Of a stretch of DNA of 64,000 bases, positions 6,436 to 14,475 are shown piece by piece. Made by a program: the position numbers and the translations under genes. Under the pieces are notes generated by a model. It had not been told where the DNA came from. It was given only the letters and a program-made list of their open reading frames with translations, and made no database searches. The stretch's first letter is position 1. Each line of letters opens with the position of its first letter. Origin of the DNA: Paenibacillus_S vulneris (GTDB lineage Bacteria; Bacillota; Bacilli; Paenibacillales; NBRC-103111); contig NZ_BAABJG010000002.1 of the NCBI RefSeq assembly GCF_039543185.1, forward strand, positions 1 to 64,000. Reading direction: 5' to 3'.

Positions 6436-6588
6436 ATGAGCAGCGATCAGAAAAAGGCATATAATCGGTACCTGGTATTATACAACACTTATTTATCGGA
6501 TGACGTCACGCCGGATCAACGCGAGCAATTAAAAGCTGAAATGATTGAAATTGAACGTTCGTTAGGGATTCAAGGGGATTGGATCTAA
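6436..6588 (+). CDS. 50-residue early phage protein
   Basis: A 50-residue helical, highly charged protein (MSSDQKKAYNRYLVLYNTYL onward). The ATG at 6436 has GGAGGTGAGA upstream and is preferred over an ATG at 6403 lacking such a site. It ends just before the ribosome site of the next gene. It has the look of a small coiled-coil phage protein. Function is unknown. Confidence 0.65.
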   Translation: MSSDQKKAYNRYLVLYNTYLSDDVTPDQREQLKAEMIEIERSLGIQGDWI

Positions 6589-6605
6589 GAAGGGAGGCAA
6601 GGGAC

Positions 6606-6887
6606 TTGAATCAAGGTTATAACTTCAAAGCTACAAGAGATCGAATCGAATTTCTAACAGCCCAATACCGGCAGCTTGCCAGGACGCAAGAGAAGGATGG
6701 TTCCTGGGACTGGTACATTGCTTCAGAAATTGAATGTTTGGAAATGGAAATTGCGGAGGCACATCGGTCCACAAACGCAAAGATGACCACTGTTGCGAGC
6801 AGCGGCCATCCAATATTGCAAAACATTTTAGTTACGCCAATGGTACCACAATGGCAGCGTAAAGAGCAAGACGGCATTTTACTTTAA
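6606..6887 (+). CDS. small phage protein, unknown
   Basis: A 93-residue protein with a helical N-terminal half (about 10-60, AYRQLARTQ-like helices and EIECLEMEIAEAHRS) and a hydrophobic, proline-containing tail (HPILQNILVTPMVPQW). TTG 6606 has GGGAGGCAAGGG upstream; a TTG at 6579 is in frame but has no ribosome site and overlaps the previous gene. I do not recognise the family. It sits in the early operon before the recombination genes. Confidence 0.62.
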   Translation: MNQGYNFKATRDRIEFLTAQYRQLARTQEKDGSWDWYIASEIECLEMEIAEAHRSTNAKMTTVASSGHPILQNILVTPMVPQWQRKEQDGILL

Positions 6888-6907
6888 TCATCTGGGAGGA
6901 CTCATAT

Positions 6908-7321
6908 ATGGCAGTACTTATTCAAATTAACGGCGAGAACGCAGGGGAAGCGATTAAGGAGCTCTCGGCTCTGGCGGCTGGTATTAACGGGTTCTCAGCT
7001 GCTCCTGTACAAGAGGAGATTAAACCACCCCGCAAACGCACTGTTGCTGAGAAACCGGCTGCTGCGGCAGCAGATGAACAAAAGGGCGGCCAGGACCCGA
7101 TGGGCACATCTGAGGCTCAATCCGGTCAGGATGACAACAACGATGAAAGGCCGATTCCTACTATCGTTGAGCTGAGGGCAAAAGCGCAGGAAGTAGGTTC
7201 AACCCCTGAAGCCAAGAAGGCAATCAAGACATTACTGGACGAATTCGACAGTAAATCGATTTCTGATTTGCCAGAAGATAAGCGGCGGGCGTTTATGTCC
7301 AGATTGGCAGGTTTGGTATGA
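6908..7321 (+). CDS. phage protein with low-complexity linker, unknown
   Basis: A 137-residue protein. An N-terminal strand-helix (MAVLIQINGENAGEAIKELS) is joined by a charged, alanine-rich, probably disordered linker (about 38-85) to a C-terminal helical piece (PTIVELRAKAQEVGSTPEAK). The ATG has GGGAGG nine bases upstream. The last four bases overlap the next gene (ATGA). Such a layout suits a tether or accessory factor for the DNA-metabolism proteins that follow, but no family is recognised and no function is claimed. Confidence 0.7.
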   Translation: MAVLIQINGENAGEAIKELSALAAGINGFSAAPVQEEIKPPRKRTVAEKPAAAAADEQKGGQDPMGTSEAQSGQDDNNDERPIPTIVELRAKAQEVGSTPEAKKAIKTLLDEFDSKSISDLPEDKRRAFMSRLAGLV

Positions 7322-7500
7322 CGGAAACAAAGACTGCTATCAAAGCGGAGTGGAGCCAAGAAGTCCTATTTGTAAAGCGGGATAGCAACGGGGCTATCAT
7401 TCAGATTCAAGAGAACGAGCCCGAGGGCTTTGAATCTGATGTTAAATGGGTGCAGATCGAAACGGAACGTACTCCAGAAAAAAGGAGGTACTGGGATTGA
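7318..7500 (+). CDS. 60-residue phage protein
   Basis: A short protein (MTETKTAIKAEWSQEVLFVK onward) whose ATG overlaps the previous stop and whose stop overlaps the TTG start of the DUF2800 gene, so it is translationally coupled on both sides. Alternating hydrophobic residues in VLFVKRDSNGAIIQIQ suggest a small beta-sheet protein. It is not recognised. Confidence 0.65.
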   Translation: MTETKTAIKAEWSQEVLFVKRDSNGAIIQIQENEPEGFESDVKWVQIETERTPEKRRYWD

Positions 7501-8687
7501 CGCAAGCACATGCTGAAAGAGCCCATGCCTTACTAGGAGCGTCCGGGGCGTCTCGGTGGATTAATTGCCCACCGAGTGCCCGGCTGCAGGAAAACATCCC
7601 AGATAAACGGAGCGAGTACGCCGATGAGGGTACACTGGCCCACGAGCTATCAGAGATCAAGCTTCGTCGTCGGCTGTTCCCTTGTGATTCCAAAGAACGA
7701 AAGCGGCTTGATGCTGCCTTGGAGAAAATCAAAGGCAATAAGTTCTACGGACCTGAAATGGAGCAGGCGACTGACTTTTACGTCGAAATCGTGGAAGAAC
7801 GATTTATGGCTGCCAAAGCAAGATCGTCTGATGCGGTTGCCCTCTTAGAGGAACGTCTGGATTTCTCAGAGTGGGTACCGGACGGTTATGGAACGGGTGA
7901 TGTTGTTCTGATCGCTGATGGTTTTATGGAGATCATTGACTTGAAATACGGTAAAGGCGTTCCAGTCAGTGCGATAGGCAATGCACAAATGCGACTCTAT
8001 GGCTTAGGAGCATGGTCAGCTTACAGCTACTTATACGACATCCAAGAAATCCATATGACCATCGTTCAGCCCCGGCTTGATAGCGTCAGCATGGATACGC
8101 TGCCGGTCGATGAACTGCTGGAATGGGCCGAGACAGTCGTTAAGCCTGCAGCTGCATTGGCTGATGCCGGCGAAGGTGAGTTTAAGTCAGGCGATCATTG
8201 CCGTTGGTGCAAGGTAAAAGGGAACTGCCGGGCCCGCGCGGACGCCAATATGGCGGCGCTGGCACACGAGTTCCAAGACCCGGCACTGCTGACCTTGGAT
8301 GAGATTGGTTCCATTCTACATATCGCGCAGCAGCTTAAAACATGGGCTGCCGATGTTGAGGATTATGCCTTCGAACAGGCCAAGGCGGGCAAACGCATCC
8401 CGCATTGGAAGCTGGTCGAAGGCCGGAGCAACCGCAAGATTACGGATGAAGAAGAAGCAGGGAAACGTCTCGGTAGCGCAGGCATAATGCAGTTCTTAAA
8501 GACGAAGCTGCTGCCTCTTGGAGATTTGGAGAAGCTGGTTGGCAAGAAGGAACTGGCGTCGCTAATCGGTGATTTGATCATCAAGCCACAGGGTAAACCG
8601 GTTCTCGTACCAGAGACGGATAAGCGACCAGAGCTGAACAGCGTTGAGAATGAATTTGCAAACGAAAATTTTGATATGGAGGACTGA
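7497..8687 (+). CDS. DUF2800 family phage exonuclease-like protein
   Basis: A 396-residue protein of the DUF2800 family, PD-(D/E)XK nucleases related to Cas4/RecB that are common in Firmicute phage recombination cassettes. Seen motifs are TLAHELSEIKLRRR near the N-terminus, the catalytic strand GDVVLIADGFMEIIDLKYGKG with D and D-x-K residues, QMRLYGLGAW, and a C-terminal cysteine group HCRWCKVKGNC that could hold an iron-sulfur cluster. TTG 7497 behind AAAGGAGG is preferred over an upstream start inside the preceding gene. The next gene encodes an SSB-like protein, which supports a strand-exchange or annealing role. Confidence 0.87.
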   Translation: MTQAHAERAHALLGASGASRWINCPPSARLQENIPDKRSEYADEGTLAHELSEIKLRRRLFPCDSKERKRLDAALEKIKGNKFYGPEMEQATDFYVEIVEERFMAAKARSSDAVALLEERLDFSEWVPDGYGTGDVVLIADGFMEIIDLKYGKGVPVSAIGNAQMRLYGLGAWSAYSYLYDIQEIHMTIVQPRLDSVSMDTLPVDELLEWAETVVKPAAALADAGEGEFKSGDHCRWCKVKGNCRARADANMAALAHEFQDPALLTLDEIGSILHIAQQLKTWAADVEDYAFEQAKAGKRIPHWKLVEGRSNRKITDEEEAGKRLGSAGIMQFLKTKLLPLGDLEKLVGKKELASLIGDLIIKPQGKPVLVPETDKRPELNSVENEFANENFDMED

Positions 8688-8692
8688 TATTC

Positions 8693-9292
8693 ATGGCAAT
8701 CGATAATCAATCTACTAAACTGGTGACTGGTAAAGCTCGTCTTAGCTACGCGAAAGTGTGGGAAGCGGAGGAAGATGATTTCGGCAATCTTTGGTATAGC
8801 ACAGCAATTTTGATTCCTAAAGACGATAAGGCAACACTGACTAAGTACAAGGCAATCATCGAGGTTCTCAAAGAGCAAGCCAAGGCCAAATACGGCGGAA
8901 AGCTTCCAAAAGACTTTCATACGCCGTTGCGTGATGGGGACGAGGAGGTAGAAGAAAAGGGTGAAGCCTATGCAGGTCACTATTTCTTCAATGCCAAGAG
9001 CAAAAACAGACCTGGTATTGCAAAACCGATCGGCAAGGTCGACGGAAAGACCAAGTTCGCTGAAATCACAGACACAACAGAAGTTTACTCTGGGTGTTAT
9101 GCTAAGGTTTCTGTCAATTTCTATCTTTTCGACACAAAAGGCAATAAAGGCATCGCAGCCGGCTTAAACAATATCGTTAAGGTCCAAGATGGTGATTTCC
9201 TTGGTGGTCGTTCCAGTGTTAGCGATGATTTTGCTGATGAGGATTTTGACACGGATCTGGACGGCGACGATGAGGAAGATTTCTTGAATTAA
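8693..9292 (+). CDS. DUF2815 single-strand DNA-binding protein (T7 gp2.5-like)
   Basis: A 199-residue protein of the DUF2815 family, predicted single-strand DNA-binding proteins with an OB fold like T7 gp2.5. The body contains aromatic and basic residues (ARLSYAKVWEAEED, KLPKDFHTPLRDGDE, YAGHYFFNAKS), and the last 25 residues are strongly acidic (DDFADEDFDTDLDGDDEEDF), the typical SSB tail for partner binding. It starts six bases after the DUF2800 nuclease stop with ATGGAGG as ribosome site, so the pair is probably one recombination unit. A terminator follows at 9301. Confidence 0.87.
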   Translation: MAIDNQSTKLVTGKARLSYAKVWEAEEDDFGNLWYSTAILIPKDDKATLTKYKAIIEVLKEQAKAKYGGKLPKDFHTPLRDGDEEVEEKGEAYAGHYFFNAKSKNRPGIAKPIGKVDGKTKFAEITDTTEVYSGCYAKVSVNFYLFDTKGNKGIAAGLNNIVKVQDGDFLGGRSSVSDDFADEDFDTDLDGDDEEDFLN

Positions 9293-9300
9293 TCATATAG

Positions 9301-9330
9301 AAAGGGATTCGGCAACGGGTCCCTTTTCCT
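9301..9330 (+). terminator. intrinsic terminator after the SSB-like gene
   Basis: AAAGGGA (9301-9307) and TCCCTTT (9320-9326) form a stem followed by TCCT, with inner CGG/CCG-type pairing possible. The T run is short, so it may only attenuate transcription into the MazG and polymerase genes. Confidence 0.6.
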
Positions 9331-9353
9331 ATCCAAATCAGGAGGGTTTAAAC

Positions 9354-9683
9354 ATGCCAAGTATTACTGAAATGGTAAAGTTTGCACATCAGAATGCTAT
9401 AGACAAAGGGTGGTACGAGGAGCCTCGTACATTCGGCGAAATGATCGCTCTTATGCATTCAGAGCTTTCGGAGGCGCTGGAAGACCATCGGAACGGGTAC
9501 GGTTATCGTGAGATTTATTATGAAGGTGAAAAGCCGTGCGGCATCCCCGTGGAGCTGGCGGACACGGTAATCCGGATATTTGATACATGCGGGCATCTGG
9601 GAATTGATTTAGAGTCAGCCATTCGAATTAAGATGGCCTATAATGCAACACGGCCAAAAAGGCACGGCGGGAAGATGTTATGA
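9354..9683 (+). CDS. MazG-like nucleotide pyrophosphohydrolase
   Basis: A 109-residue all-alpha NTP pyrophosphatase of the MazG type, which hydrolyses (d)NTPs to monophosphates and pyrophosphate. The metal-binding pattern is visible: MHSELSEALEDHR (ExxE) and, after about 40 residues, VELADTVIRIFD (ExxD). Phages often carry such enzymes next to their DNA polymerase to clean the nucleotide pool or to counter (p)ppGpp signalling. It starts at ATG 9354 behind CAGGAGGG and overlaps the polymerase start by four bases, so the two are coupled. Confidence 0.85.
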   Translation: MPSITEMVKFAHQNAIDKGWYEEPRTFGEMIALMHSELSEALEDHRNGYGYREIYYEGEKPCGIPVELADTVIRIFDTCGHLGIDLESAIRIKMAYNATRPKRHGGKML

Positions 9684-11638
9684 CTGTTCTCCAGATTGAC
9701 CTCGAAACCTATAGTAGTGTTGATTTACTGAAATCAGGAGTATACCGCTACGTTGAGGCACCAGATTTTGAAATTCTGCTCTTTGCTTATGCTTACGACG
9801 ATGAGCCGGTTACAGTGATTGATCTCACGGCTTTTGAAGATTTGCCGGACTTTATCGTACATGACTTGACTGACCCGAAAGTAATCAAGACCGCTTTTAA
9901 CGCTGCATTTGAACGGACTTGTATTACAAAGCATTTCGGCATCAACTGCGACCCTTCGCAGTGGCGTTGTACAGCGGTTCATGCGCTAGCTTTAGGCTTA
10001 CCAGGTTATTTGGAAGGTGTTGCGGAAGTGCTGAAGCTTGAAGCGCAGAAGGACACCAAAGGTAAAGCCCTTATCAAATATTTCAGCGTTCCGTGCAAAC
10101 CAACGAAGGCGAATGGTGGGCGGACCAGGAACTACCCGCACCATGCCCCGGAGAAGTGGGAAGAATACAAGGCTTATAACCTTCAGGACGTTGTTGTCGA
10201 ACGAGAGATCCGCCGGAAGCTTGAGCGGTTCCCGGTGCCAGATCATGAATGGCAACTGTGGGCGATTGATCAGCAAATAAATGACCGGGGTGTCCGGCTG
10301 GATTCGGTGCTGTATCAAGCTGCGATTGCCTGTGATGAACAATATGAGGCTCGACTTGTCGCAGAGGCCAGGGAGATTACTGGGCTCGATAACCCAAACA
10401 GCCTGACACAGCTTAAAGAGTGGCTCGCAGAACGAGGGCTGGAGACGCCTGACGGGCTGTCCAAGGAGTTTATGCCGGCGCTTCTGGATGCAGCTCCGGA
10501 TGATGAGACCCGCCGAGTGTTGGAGCTGCGGCAGGAGATGGGAAAGACCAGCGTCGACAAGTACAATGCGATGGCCAGAACGATTTGCGAAGATGAACGG
10601 GCACATGGGCTGCTGCAGTTCTGCGGCGCTAACCGAACATGGCGATGGGCTGGGAGGCTAATCCAAGTGCAGAACCTCCCGCAGAATAAGATCGAGGACT
10701 TGGCTTTAGCCCGGGATATCCTTCGTAAAGGTGATTTCGAAATGCTTGAAATGCTGTTCGGACCTCCACCGTTTGTCCTCTCCCAGCTGATCCGCACCGC
10801 ATTCATTCCGTCGGAGGGCTGCCGGTTCATCGTATCTGACTTCTCTGCGATTGAGGCGCGCGTTATTGCTTGGTTGGCAGATGAACACTGGGTTCTAGAT
10901 GTATTCAGGGGGCATGGAAAAATATACGAAGCGACGGCAGCTAACATGTTCGGTGTTCTTTTCGAGACGATCGTTAAAGGGCATGAGAATTATGAGCTGC
11001 GGGCTCGGGGGAAAGTAGCTGTATTAGCCTGCGGATACCAAGGTGGGCCTAATGCGATGGCGGCAATGGACACCAAAAAAGAGATCGATCCGGATGATTA
11101 CCCTCGCTTGGTGAAGCAATGGCGGCAAGCTAACCCTAACATCGTTAAGCTCTGGTATGCCGCAGAGGAAGCTGCATTGACTGCAGTAAGAGAGAAGACA
11201 ACGGTTAAGCTAAAGCACGGTGTACAGTACCGATACGAAGCAGGCATGCTGTTTGCTGACCTGCCAAGTGGCCGAAGCCTGGCATATGTGAATCCTCGGA
11301 TTAAGCCGGACCCGAATTTTGATAAGGATGGACTTGTATTTGATGGGATGGATCAGGTCAAAAAGAAATGGATGTCGCACCGGACATACGGCGGACGGCT
11401 CGTGGAGAACCTGGTGCAGGCTATTGCTCGGGATTGCTTAGCGGAAAGCCTGATACGGCTTGATGCGGAAGGCTACAAGATCGTAATGCACGTTCATGAC
11501 GAGACAGTGCTGGATGTACCGATCGGGGCCGGCTCTGTAGAGGATGTAACAGAGATCATGAGCCGGCCGATCAGTTGGGCGCCAGGACTGCCGTTATCGG
11601 CAGCAGGCTTTGAGTGTGAATTCTATCAGAAGGACTGA
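9680..11638 (+). CDS. phage family A DNA polymerase with 3'-5' exonuclease
   Basis: A 652-residue replicative polymerase. The N-terminal proofreading exonuclease begins with QIDLETYSSVDL (DxE motif, residues 6-9). The polymerase domain shows motif A SDFSAIEARVIAWLA (about 387-401), an O-helix region RARGKVAVLACGYQGG (about 441) and motif C HVHDETVLDVP (about 605). This is the SPO2/Firmicute-phage branch of family A. It is one of two replication enzymes in the prophage, with the VapE-type primase-helicase 3 kb downstream, so the phage probably replicates largely with its own machinery. Confidence 0.95.
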   Translation: MTVLQIDLETYSSVDLLKSGVYRYVEAPDFEILLFAYAYDDEPVTVIDLTAFEDLPDFIVHDLTDPKVIKTAFNAAFERTCITKHFGINCDPSQWRCTAVHALALGLPGYLEGVAEVLKLEAQKDTKGKALIKYFSVPCKPTKANGGRTRNYPHHAPEKWEEYKAYNLQDVVVEREIRRKLERFPVPDHEWQLWAIDQQINDRGVRLDSVLYQAAIACDEQYEARLVAEAREITGLDNPNSLTQLKEWLAERGLETPDGLSKEFMPALLDAAPDDETRRVLELRQEMGKTSVDKYNAMARTICEDERAHGLLQFCGANRTWRWAGRLIQVQNLPQNKIEDLALARDILRKGDFEMLEMLFGPPPFVLSQLIRTAFIPSEGCRFIVSDFSAIEARVIAWLADEHWVLDVFRGHGKIYEATAANMFGVLFETIVKGHENYELRARGKVAVLACGYQGGPNAMAAMDTKKEIDPDDYPRLVKQWRQANPNIVKLWYAAEEAALTAVREKTTVKLKHGVQYRYEAGMLFADLPSGRSLAYVNPRIKPDPNFDKDGLVFDGMDQVKKKWMSHRTYGGRLVENLVQAIARDCLAESLIRLDAEGYKIVMHVHDETVLDVPIGAGSVEDVTEIMSRPISWAPGLPLSAAGFECEFYQKD

Positions 11639-11645
11639 TTCATTT

Positions 11646-11864
11646 ATGAAGGTGAAGCCAGTTTTAGAAATAGACCCGTATTTTAACGACATTCCGTGGG
11701 AAATCGTATATGACAACAACGGAAAGGTGATCGGTGAGGTTTACGTTATCCCACATCACTTTACACAAAGGGGGAGAATCAGTTGGGAAGAGGTAAATCG
11801 TGGACTCCACAGGAAACCGAGTTTCTCCAGGACCGCTGGGGTACTCTCAGCATCAAAGCGATAG
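11646..11864 (+). CDS. small phage protein overlapping the next gene
   Basis: A 72-residue protein (MKVKPVLEIDPYFNDIPWEI, then VYDNNGKVIGEVYVIPHHFT) with AGAAGGA upstream of ATG 11646. The first 45 residues look like a compact beta-rich protein. The reading frame then runs 82 bp into the next gene, and the last 25 residues have poor composition, so only the first part may matter. Function is unknown. The long overlap makes this call less certain than its neighbours. Confidence 0.55.
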   Translation: MKVKPVLEIDPYFNDIPWEIVYDNNGKVIGEVYVIPHHFTQRGRISWEEVNRGLHRKPSFSRTAGVLSASKR

Positions 11865-12577
11865 CTAAACAGCTTGGGAGAAATATTAATTCAGTCAAGC
11901 TGAAAGCCTCAAAAATTGGGTTAGGTGACCCGCGTATGAATTTTGATGGTATCACAGTTTGCCAATTAGGTAAGGCTCTAAATCGAGAATATAGTGTTGT
12001 TAAATCGTGGATAAAACGATATAACATGCCGGCGAGGAAAAAGATATTTTGTCAGGAGTCTAGGGTGTTAGTGATTGGTTATGACGAATTTTGGAAATGG
12101 GCAGAGCAGCATAAAGAATTGATGAATTTTGCCAAGATGGAGCCTAATACCCTGGGTCCTGAGCCTGCTTGGGTGAAGATAAAGAGAAAGGCTGATAATC
12201 AGCGCTCACAACGTACATGGCAATCAACAGCCTGGGAAGCTTGGGAAGATCAGCGGCTGCTTCAATTAGTCAAATTACCTGATACCACCTATCCTGACCT
12301 TGCTAAACAATTGAACCGAACGGAGAGCTCTATTCGCCGACGTCTCTACGATTTGAACGTCAAGTTTCGTCCAGTACGTCTTAATAATCATGTGAAATAT
12401 ACAGCCGAACAATTATCAACTCTTATCGAAATGGCCACAGCTGGCTTTGGTTATGAATCTATTGCTGAAGCTCTGGGGCAAGGTAGAAGCGCTAATGGGG
12501 TTCGTGGAAAACTTGAACGGATGGGCTTTAATTTTAGAAAGCGACAATTCAGAGATCAATCAGCTTTATCCGTATGA
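11783..12577 (+). CDS. Myb/SANT-like helix-turn-helix DNA-binding protein
   Basis: A 264-residue protein with repeated tryptophan-rich helical units typical of phage Myb/SANT-like DNA-binding proteins: SWTPQETEFLQDRWGTLSIKAIAKQLGRNINSVKLKASKIG near the N-terminus, a second unit at about 150-190 (AWEDQRLLQLVKLPDTTYPDLAKQLNRTESSIRRRLYDL) and a third at about 205-245 (YTAEQLSTLIEMATAGFGYESIAEALG). TTG 11783 has AGGGGGAG upstream. It sits between the polymerase and small early genes and may be a regulator of phage transcription or a DNA-organising factor. Confidence 0.8.
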   Translation: MGRGKSWTPQETEFLQDRWGTLSIKAIAKQLGRNINSVKLKASKIGLGDPRMNFDGITVCQLGKALNREYSVVKSWIKRYNMPARKKIFCQESRVLVIGYDEFWKWAEQHKELMNFAKMEPNTLGPEPAWVKIKRKADNQRSQRTWQSTAWEAWEDQRLLQLVKLPDTTYPDLAKQLNRTESSIRRRLYDLNVKFRPVRLNNHVKYTAEQLSTLIEMATAGFGYESIAEALGQGRSANGVRGKLERMGFNFRKRQFRDQSALSV

Positions 12578-12629
12578 GATTGTTCTCATACAACATATTG
12601 AATATTAAGGAACTTGGGAGGATAACGAG

Positions 12630-12830
12630 ATGGCAAAATACAGAGTTTATGGTGTTGTAAGAGCCACTAAATATATTGGGGAATTTGAAGCAGAAACAAA
12701 AGAAGCTGCTGAGCAGCTGGCATGGGACAGCGACGAGGCATATTCGTCTGTATGCTATCACTGCTCAAAGCAGGTTGAAGACCCCGAAATTGAACGTCTA
12801 GAAGTTGAAGAAATCAAAGAACAATCCTGA
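12630..12830 (+). CDS. small phage protein, unknown
   Basis: A 66-residue protein (MAKYRVYGVVRATKYIGEFE, then KEAAEQLAWDSDEAYSSVCYH) with two cysteines in VCYHCSKQ and an acidic tail. The ATG has GGGAGG upstream. It has the pattern of a small alpha-beta phage protein with a strand-strand-helix start (xKYRVYGxVxATKYIGEFEAxTxEEAEELA) that recurs in many Firmicute phages. The function is unknown. Confidence 0.68.
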   Translation: MAKYRVYGVVRATKYIGEFEAETKEAAEQLAWDSDEAYSSVCYHCSKQVEDPEIERLEVEEIKEQS

Positions 12831-12856
12831 ATAGGGAAATACATGGGAGGCATTAA

Positions 12857-13048
12857 ATGAACCAATTAGACGTTCTCCTGATTGATATTCGTTTAACCGA
12901 AAAGAAGGTCCGAGAAGTAGCAAAAGAGCGAGGAATAAAAATTCGTCGGCACCCTTACAGCGGAATTGATGCTAAATTCCCTGACGGTAAGAAAGTTCAC
13001 TATTTTGGATGGAAGCACGCTTATAACGAATTGATGAACACCATTTGA
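12857..13048 (+). CDS. small phage protein, unknown
   Basis: A 63-residue basic protein (MNQLDVLLIDIRLTEKKVRE, then HPYSGIDAKFPDGKKVHYFGW) with GGGAGG upstream. The 16-base leader GGAAATACATGGGAGG before it recurs exactly before the next gene, so the two share a duplicated translation leader. I do not recognise the protein. Confidence 0.65.
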   Translation: MNQLDVLLIDIRLTEKKVREVAKERGIKIRRHPYSGIDAKFPDGKKVHYFGWKHAYNELMNTI

Positions 13049-13075
13049 ATACGGAAATACATGGGAGGTCTAAAT

Positions 13076-13438
13076 ATGCCGAGAATTGAAATTGAAGTAC
13101 GGCAAGTAGGTTCGACAATCGCATGGAAGGAAAAATATGATTGTTCAGTCGATCCACATGAATTTGCACAGTCTATGATCGACAGATTTAACGATACATT
13201 GAGGATAAACGAAAATCCGCGTGAGCTTGTGTCGGTAAAAGTGTTGGATGAGAATATGTCCGAGCACGTATGGCGAAAACTAAACAGTTTCACCATCGTC
13301 AGAGGTAATCGGGCTTACGATAAGATGCGTTGTGAACGGTGCGGAGTAACTGGGAAACGGCATGGACTTAGCCCTGGAGTTAAACGTGATTCTGAGTACA
13401 GAGCAAAAAAATATGAAAAATGCCATGGTCAAGACTGA
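13076..13438 (+). CDS. phage protein with possible C-terminal zinc-binding motif
   Basis: A 120-residue protein. The N-terminal part (MPRIEIEVRQVGSTIAWKEK) is strand-rich. The C-terminal part has MRCERCGVTGKRHGLSPGV and ends KYEKCHGQD, giving C-x2-C with a later His and Cys that could bind zinc. ATG 13076 is chosen because GGGAGG lies eight bases upstream; an ATG at 13061 lies inside that ribosome site. It is the last rightward gene before a reverse-strand island. Function is unknown. Confidence 0.66.
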   Translation: MPRIEIEVRQVGSTIAWKEKYDCSVDPHEFAQSMIDRFNDTLRINENPRELVSVKVLDENMSEHVWRKLNSFTIVRGNRAYDKMRCERCGVTGKRHGLSPGVKRDSEYRAKKYEKCHGQD

Positions 13439-13460
13439 ATAACGAAGGACATGAGCAATC

Positions 13461-13658
13461 TCATTCCGTTTTCAATATTTTTGAAACACGGTCCACTTTT
13501 TGTGCAATGTTCGCGTTCTGATTCAACTTGATGTATTCCCTGAATGCCTCCTGCAGCAGAACACCTTTTTCTTTGTTGGTTACAAATGACCAAGTATTAA
13601 GCAAGTCAATAAAGTCATTATCGAATCTGAAGCTGGTAGTTGTCTCTGATTTTGTCAT
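13461..13658 (-). CDS. ribbon-helix-helix-like small protein
   Basis: A 65-residue protein whose N-terminus gives a strand then two helices (ETTTSFRFDNDFIDLLNTWS, NKEKGVLLQEAFREYIKLNQ), the ribbon-helix-helix (Arc/CopG/MetJ) pattern of small DNA-binding regulators and antitoxins. It lies on the minus strand at the left end of an island of reversed small genes within the rightward early region. No obvious toxin adjoins it. An 80-base gap and a terminator separate it from the next gene, so it is probably transcribed on its own. No strong ribosome site is seen. Confidence 0.6.
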   Translation of the reverse strand: MTKSETTTSFRFDNDFIDLLNTWSFVTNKEKGVLLQEAFREYIKLNQNANIAQKVDRVSKILKTE

Positions 13659-13738
13659 GGTATACCTCAGCGTTGTTTTTAGATGAAATTATACCACATG
13701 CAACGGACAAGTTTGAATATTCAGTTGCGCAGTAAACG

Positions 13739-13776
13739 AAAAGTCGCTTCCAAAGTTAGTTCGAAAGCGACTTTAC
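13739..13776 (-). terminator. intrinsic terminator of the reverse-strand island
   Basis: AAAGTCGCTT and AAGCGACTTT pair around an 18-nt loop. Read on the minus strand the second arm runs into TTTTCGTTT. It lies 10 bp after the stop of the 71-residue gene at 13786 and ends that leftward transcript. Confidence 0.7.
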
Positions 13777-13785
13777 ATTCCTTTT

Positions 13786-14001
13786 TTACAAATTCAATTC
13801 GTTAGACAAATGTTTTCTTAAGGTATCACCATTCGAATATTCCAGTAACCTAGCCATTGAGTAAAAACGAGCGAATATGGAGTCTAGTTTCTCAATGTCT
13901 GCTTCTTGTTTGTTTCTCCAGTATAAGGAAGTTAGTTCCATTGCAACATCAAATGCATTTCTCTGGATCGGTGTAGGTTCTACATTAATTTTATCAGCCA
14001 T
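13786..14001 (-). CDS. small helical protein, unknown
   Basis: A 71-residue protein (MADKINVEPTPIQRNAFDVA, then MELTSLYWRNKQEADIEKLD) predicted to be mostly helical. The ATG at 14001 has AAAGGGGTGATTATC upstream; an ATG nine bases earlier is less well placed. It is the promoter-distal member of the leftward group and is followed by a terminator. No motif or family is recognised. Confidence 0.62.
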   Translation of the reverse strand: MADKINVEPTPIQRNAFDVAMELTSLYWRNKQEADIEKLDSIFARFYSMARLLEYSNGDTLRKHLSNELNL

Positions 14002-14071
14002 GATAATCACCCCTTTCTACCAGTATCTTACTATAAATAGGTAAATGCAGGAATACCTAATGCAGGGGGGG

Positions 14072-14233
14072 CTATGTGCCGACTTTAAAATTCTTAGCTC
14101 TCTCAGCAGTATGGTCCATGGCGAAGTCAAGATAAAAGAAGATTCCGATCATGAGGACCACGAACAATGCTAAAAGGAAAAGGTATTGGGGTATTGTAAC
14201 TGACCTTTGACGCTGTGTTTTCTTTTTAGCCAT
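14072..14233 (-). CDS. 53-residue single-pass membrane protein
   Basis: A small protein with a basic N-terminus (MAKKKTQRQRSVTIPQ) followed by one strong membrane segment (YLFLLALFVVLMIGIFFYLD, about 17-36) and a short charged tail. The positive N-terminal side suggests it stays in the cytoplasm. ATG 14233 has AGGCGG upstream. In a prophage, small constitutive membrane proteins on the reverse strand are candidates for superinfection exclusion, but no family is recognised. Confidence 0.65.
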   Translation of the reverse strand: MAKKKTQRQRSVTIPQYLFLLALFVVLMIGIFFYLDFAMDHTAERAKNFKVGT

Positions 14234-14265
14234 AGAAGCCGCCTGTTCTAACAAAATATTAAAAT

Positions 14266-14463
14266 TCATCGTATACGAAATTCGCAAGTCGCTTTTAAAT
14301 ATCGTTCACCATTTATGGTAACTGAAAGCTCAGTCTGAGCCTCGATAAGGCCGCCATAATCAAGTATGCTGCCATTCTGCCAAACGGTAACATTGCTCTT
14401 GTTGAAAATGGCTGCTGCGATTTGTTCAGGGGATTCAAGAAGAAATCCGGATTTAAACACCAT
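14266..14463 (-). CDS. 65-residue protein, unknown
   Basis: A small beta-rich protein (MVFKSGFLLESPEQIAAAIF, then VWQNGSILDYGGLIEAQTEL) with AGAGGTG upstream of ATG 14463. It follows a 26-residue membrane peptide gene by 12 bp and is followed by the single-pass membrane protein gene. No family is recognised. Confidence 0.6.
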   Translation of the reverse strand: MVFKSGFLLESPEQIAAAIFNKSNVTVWQNGSILDYGGLIEAQTELSVTINGERYLKATCEFRIR

Positions 14464-14475
14464 GCACCTCTTAAA

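Noticed and set aside
9998..10947. Minus-strand frames of 202 and 210 codons inside the polymerase gene
   Set aside because: They lie fully antisense to the family A polymerase, which has all its motifs, and lack ribosome sites.
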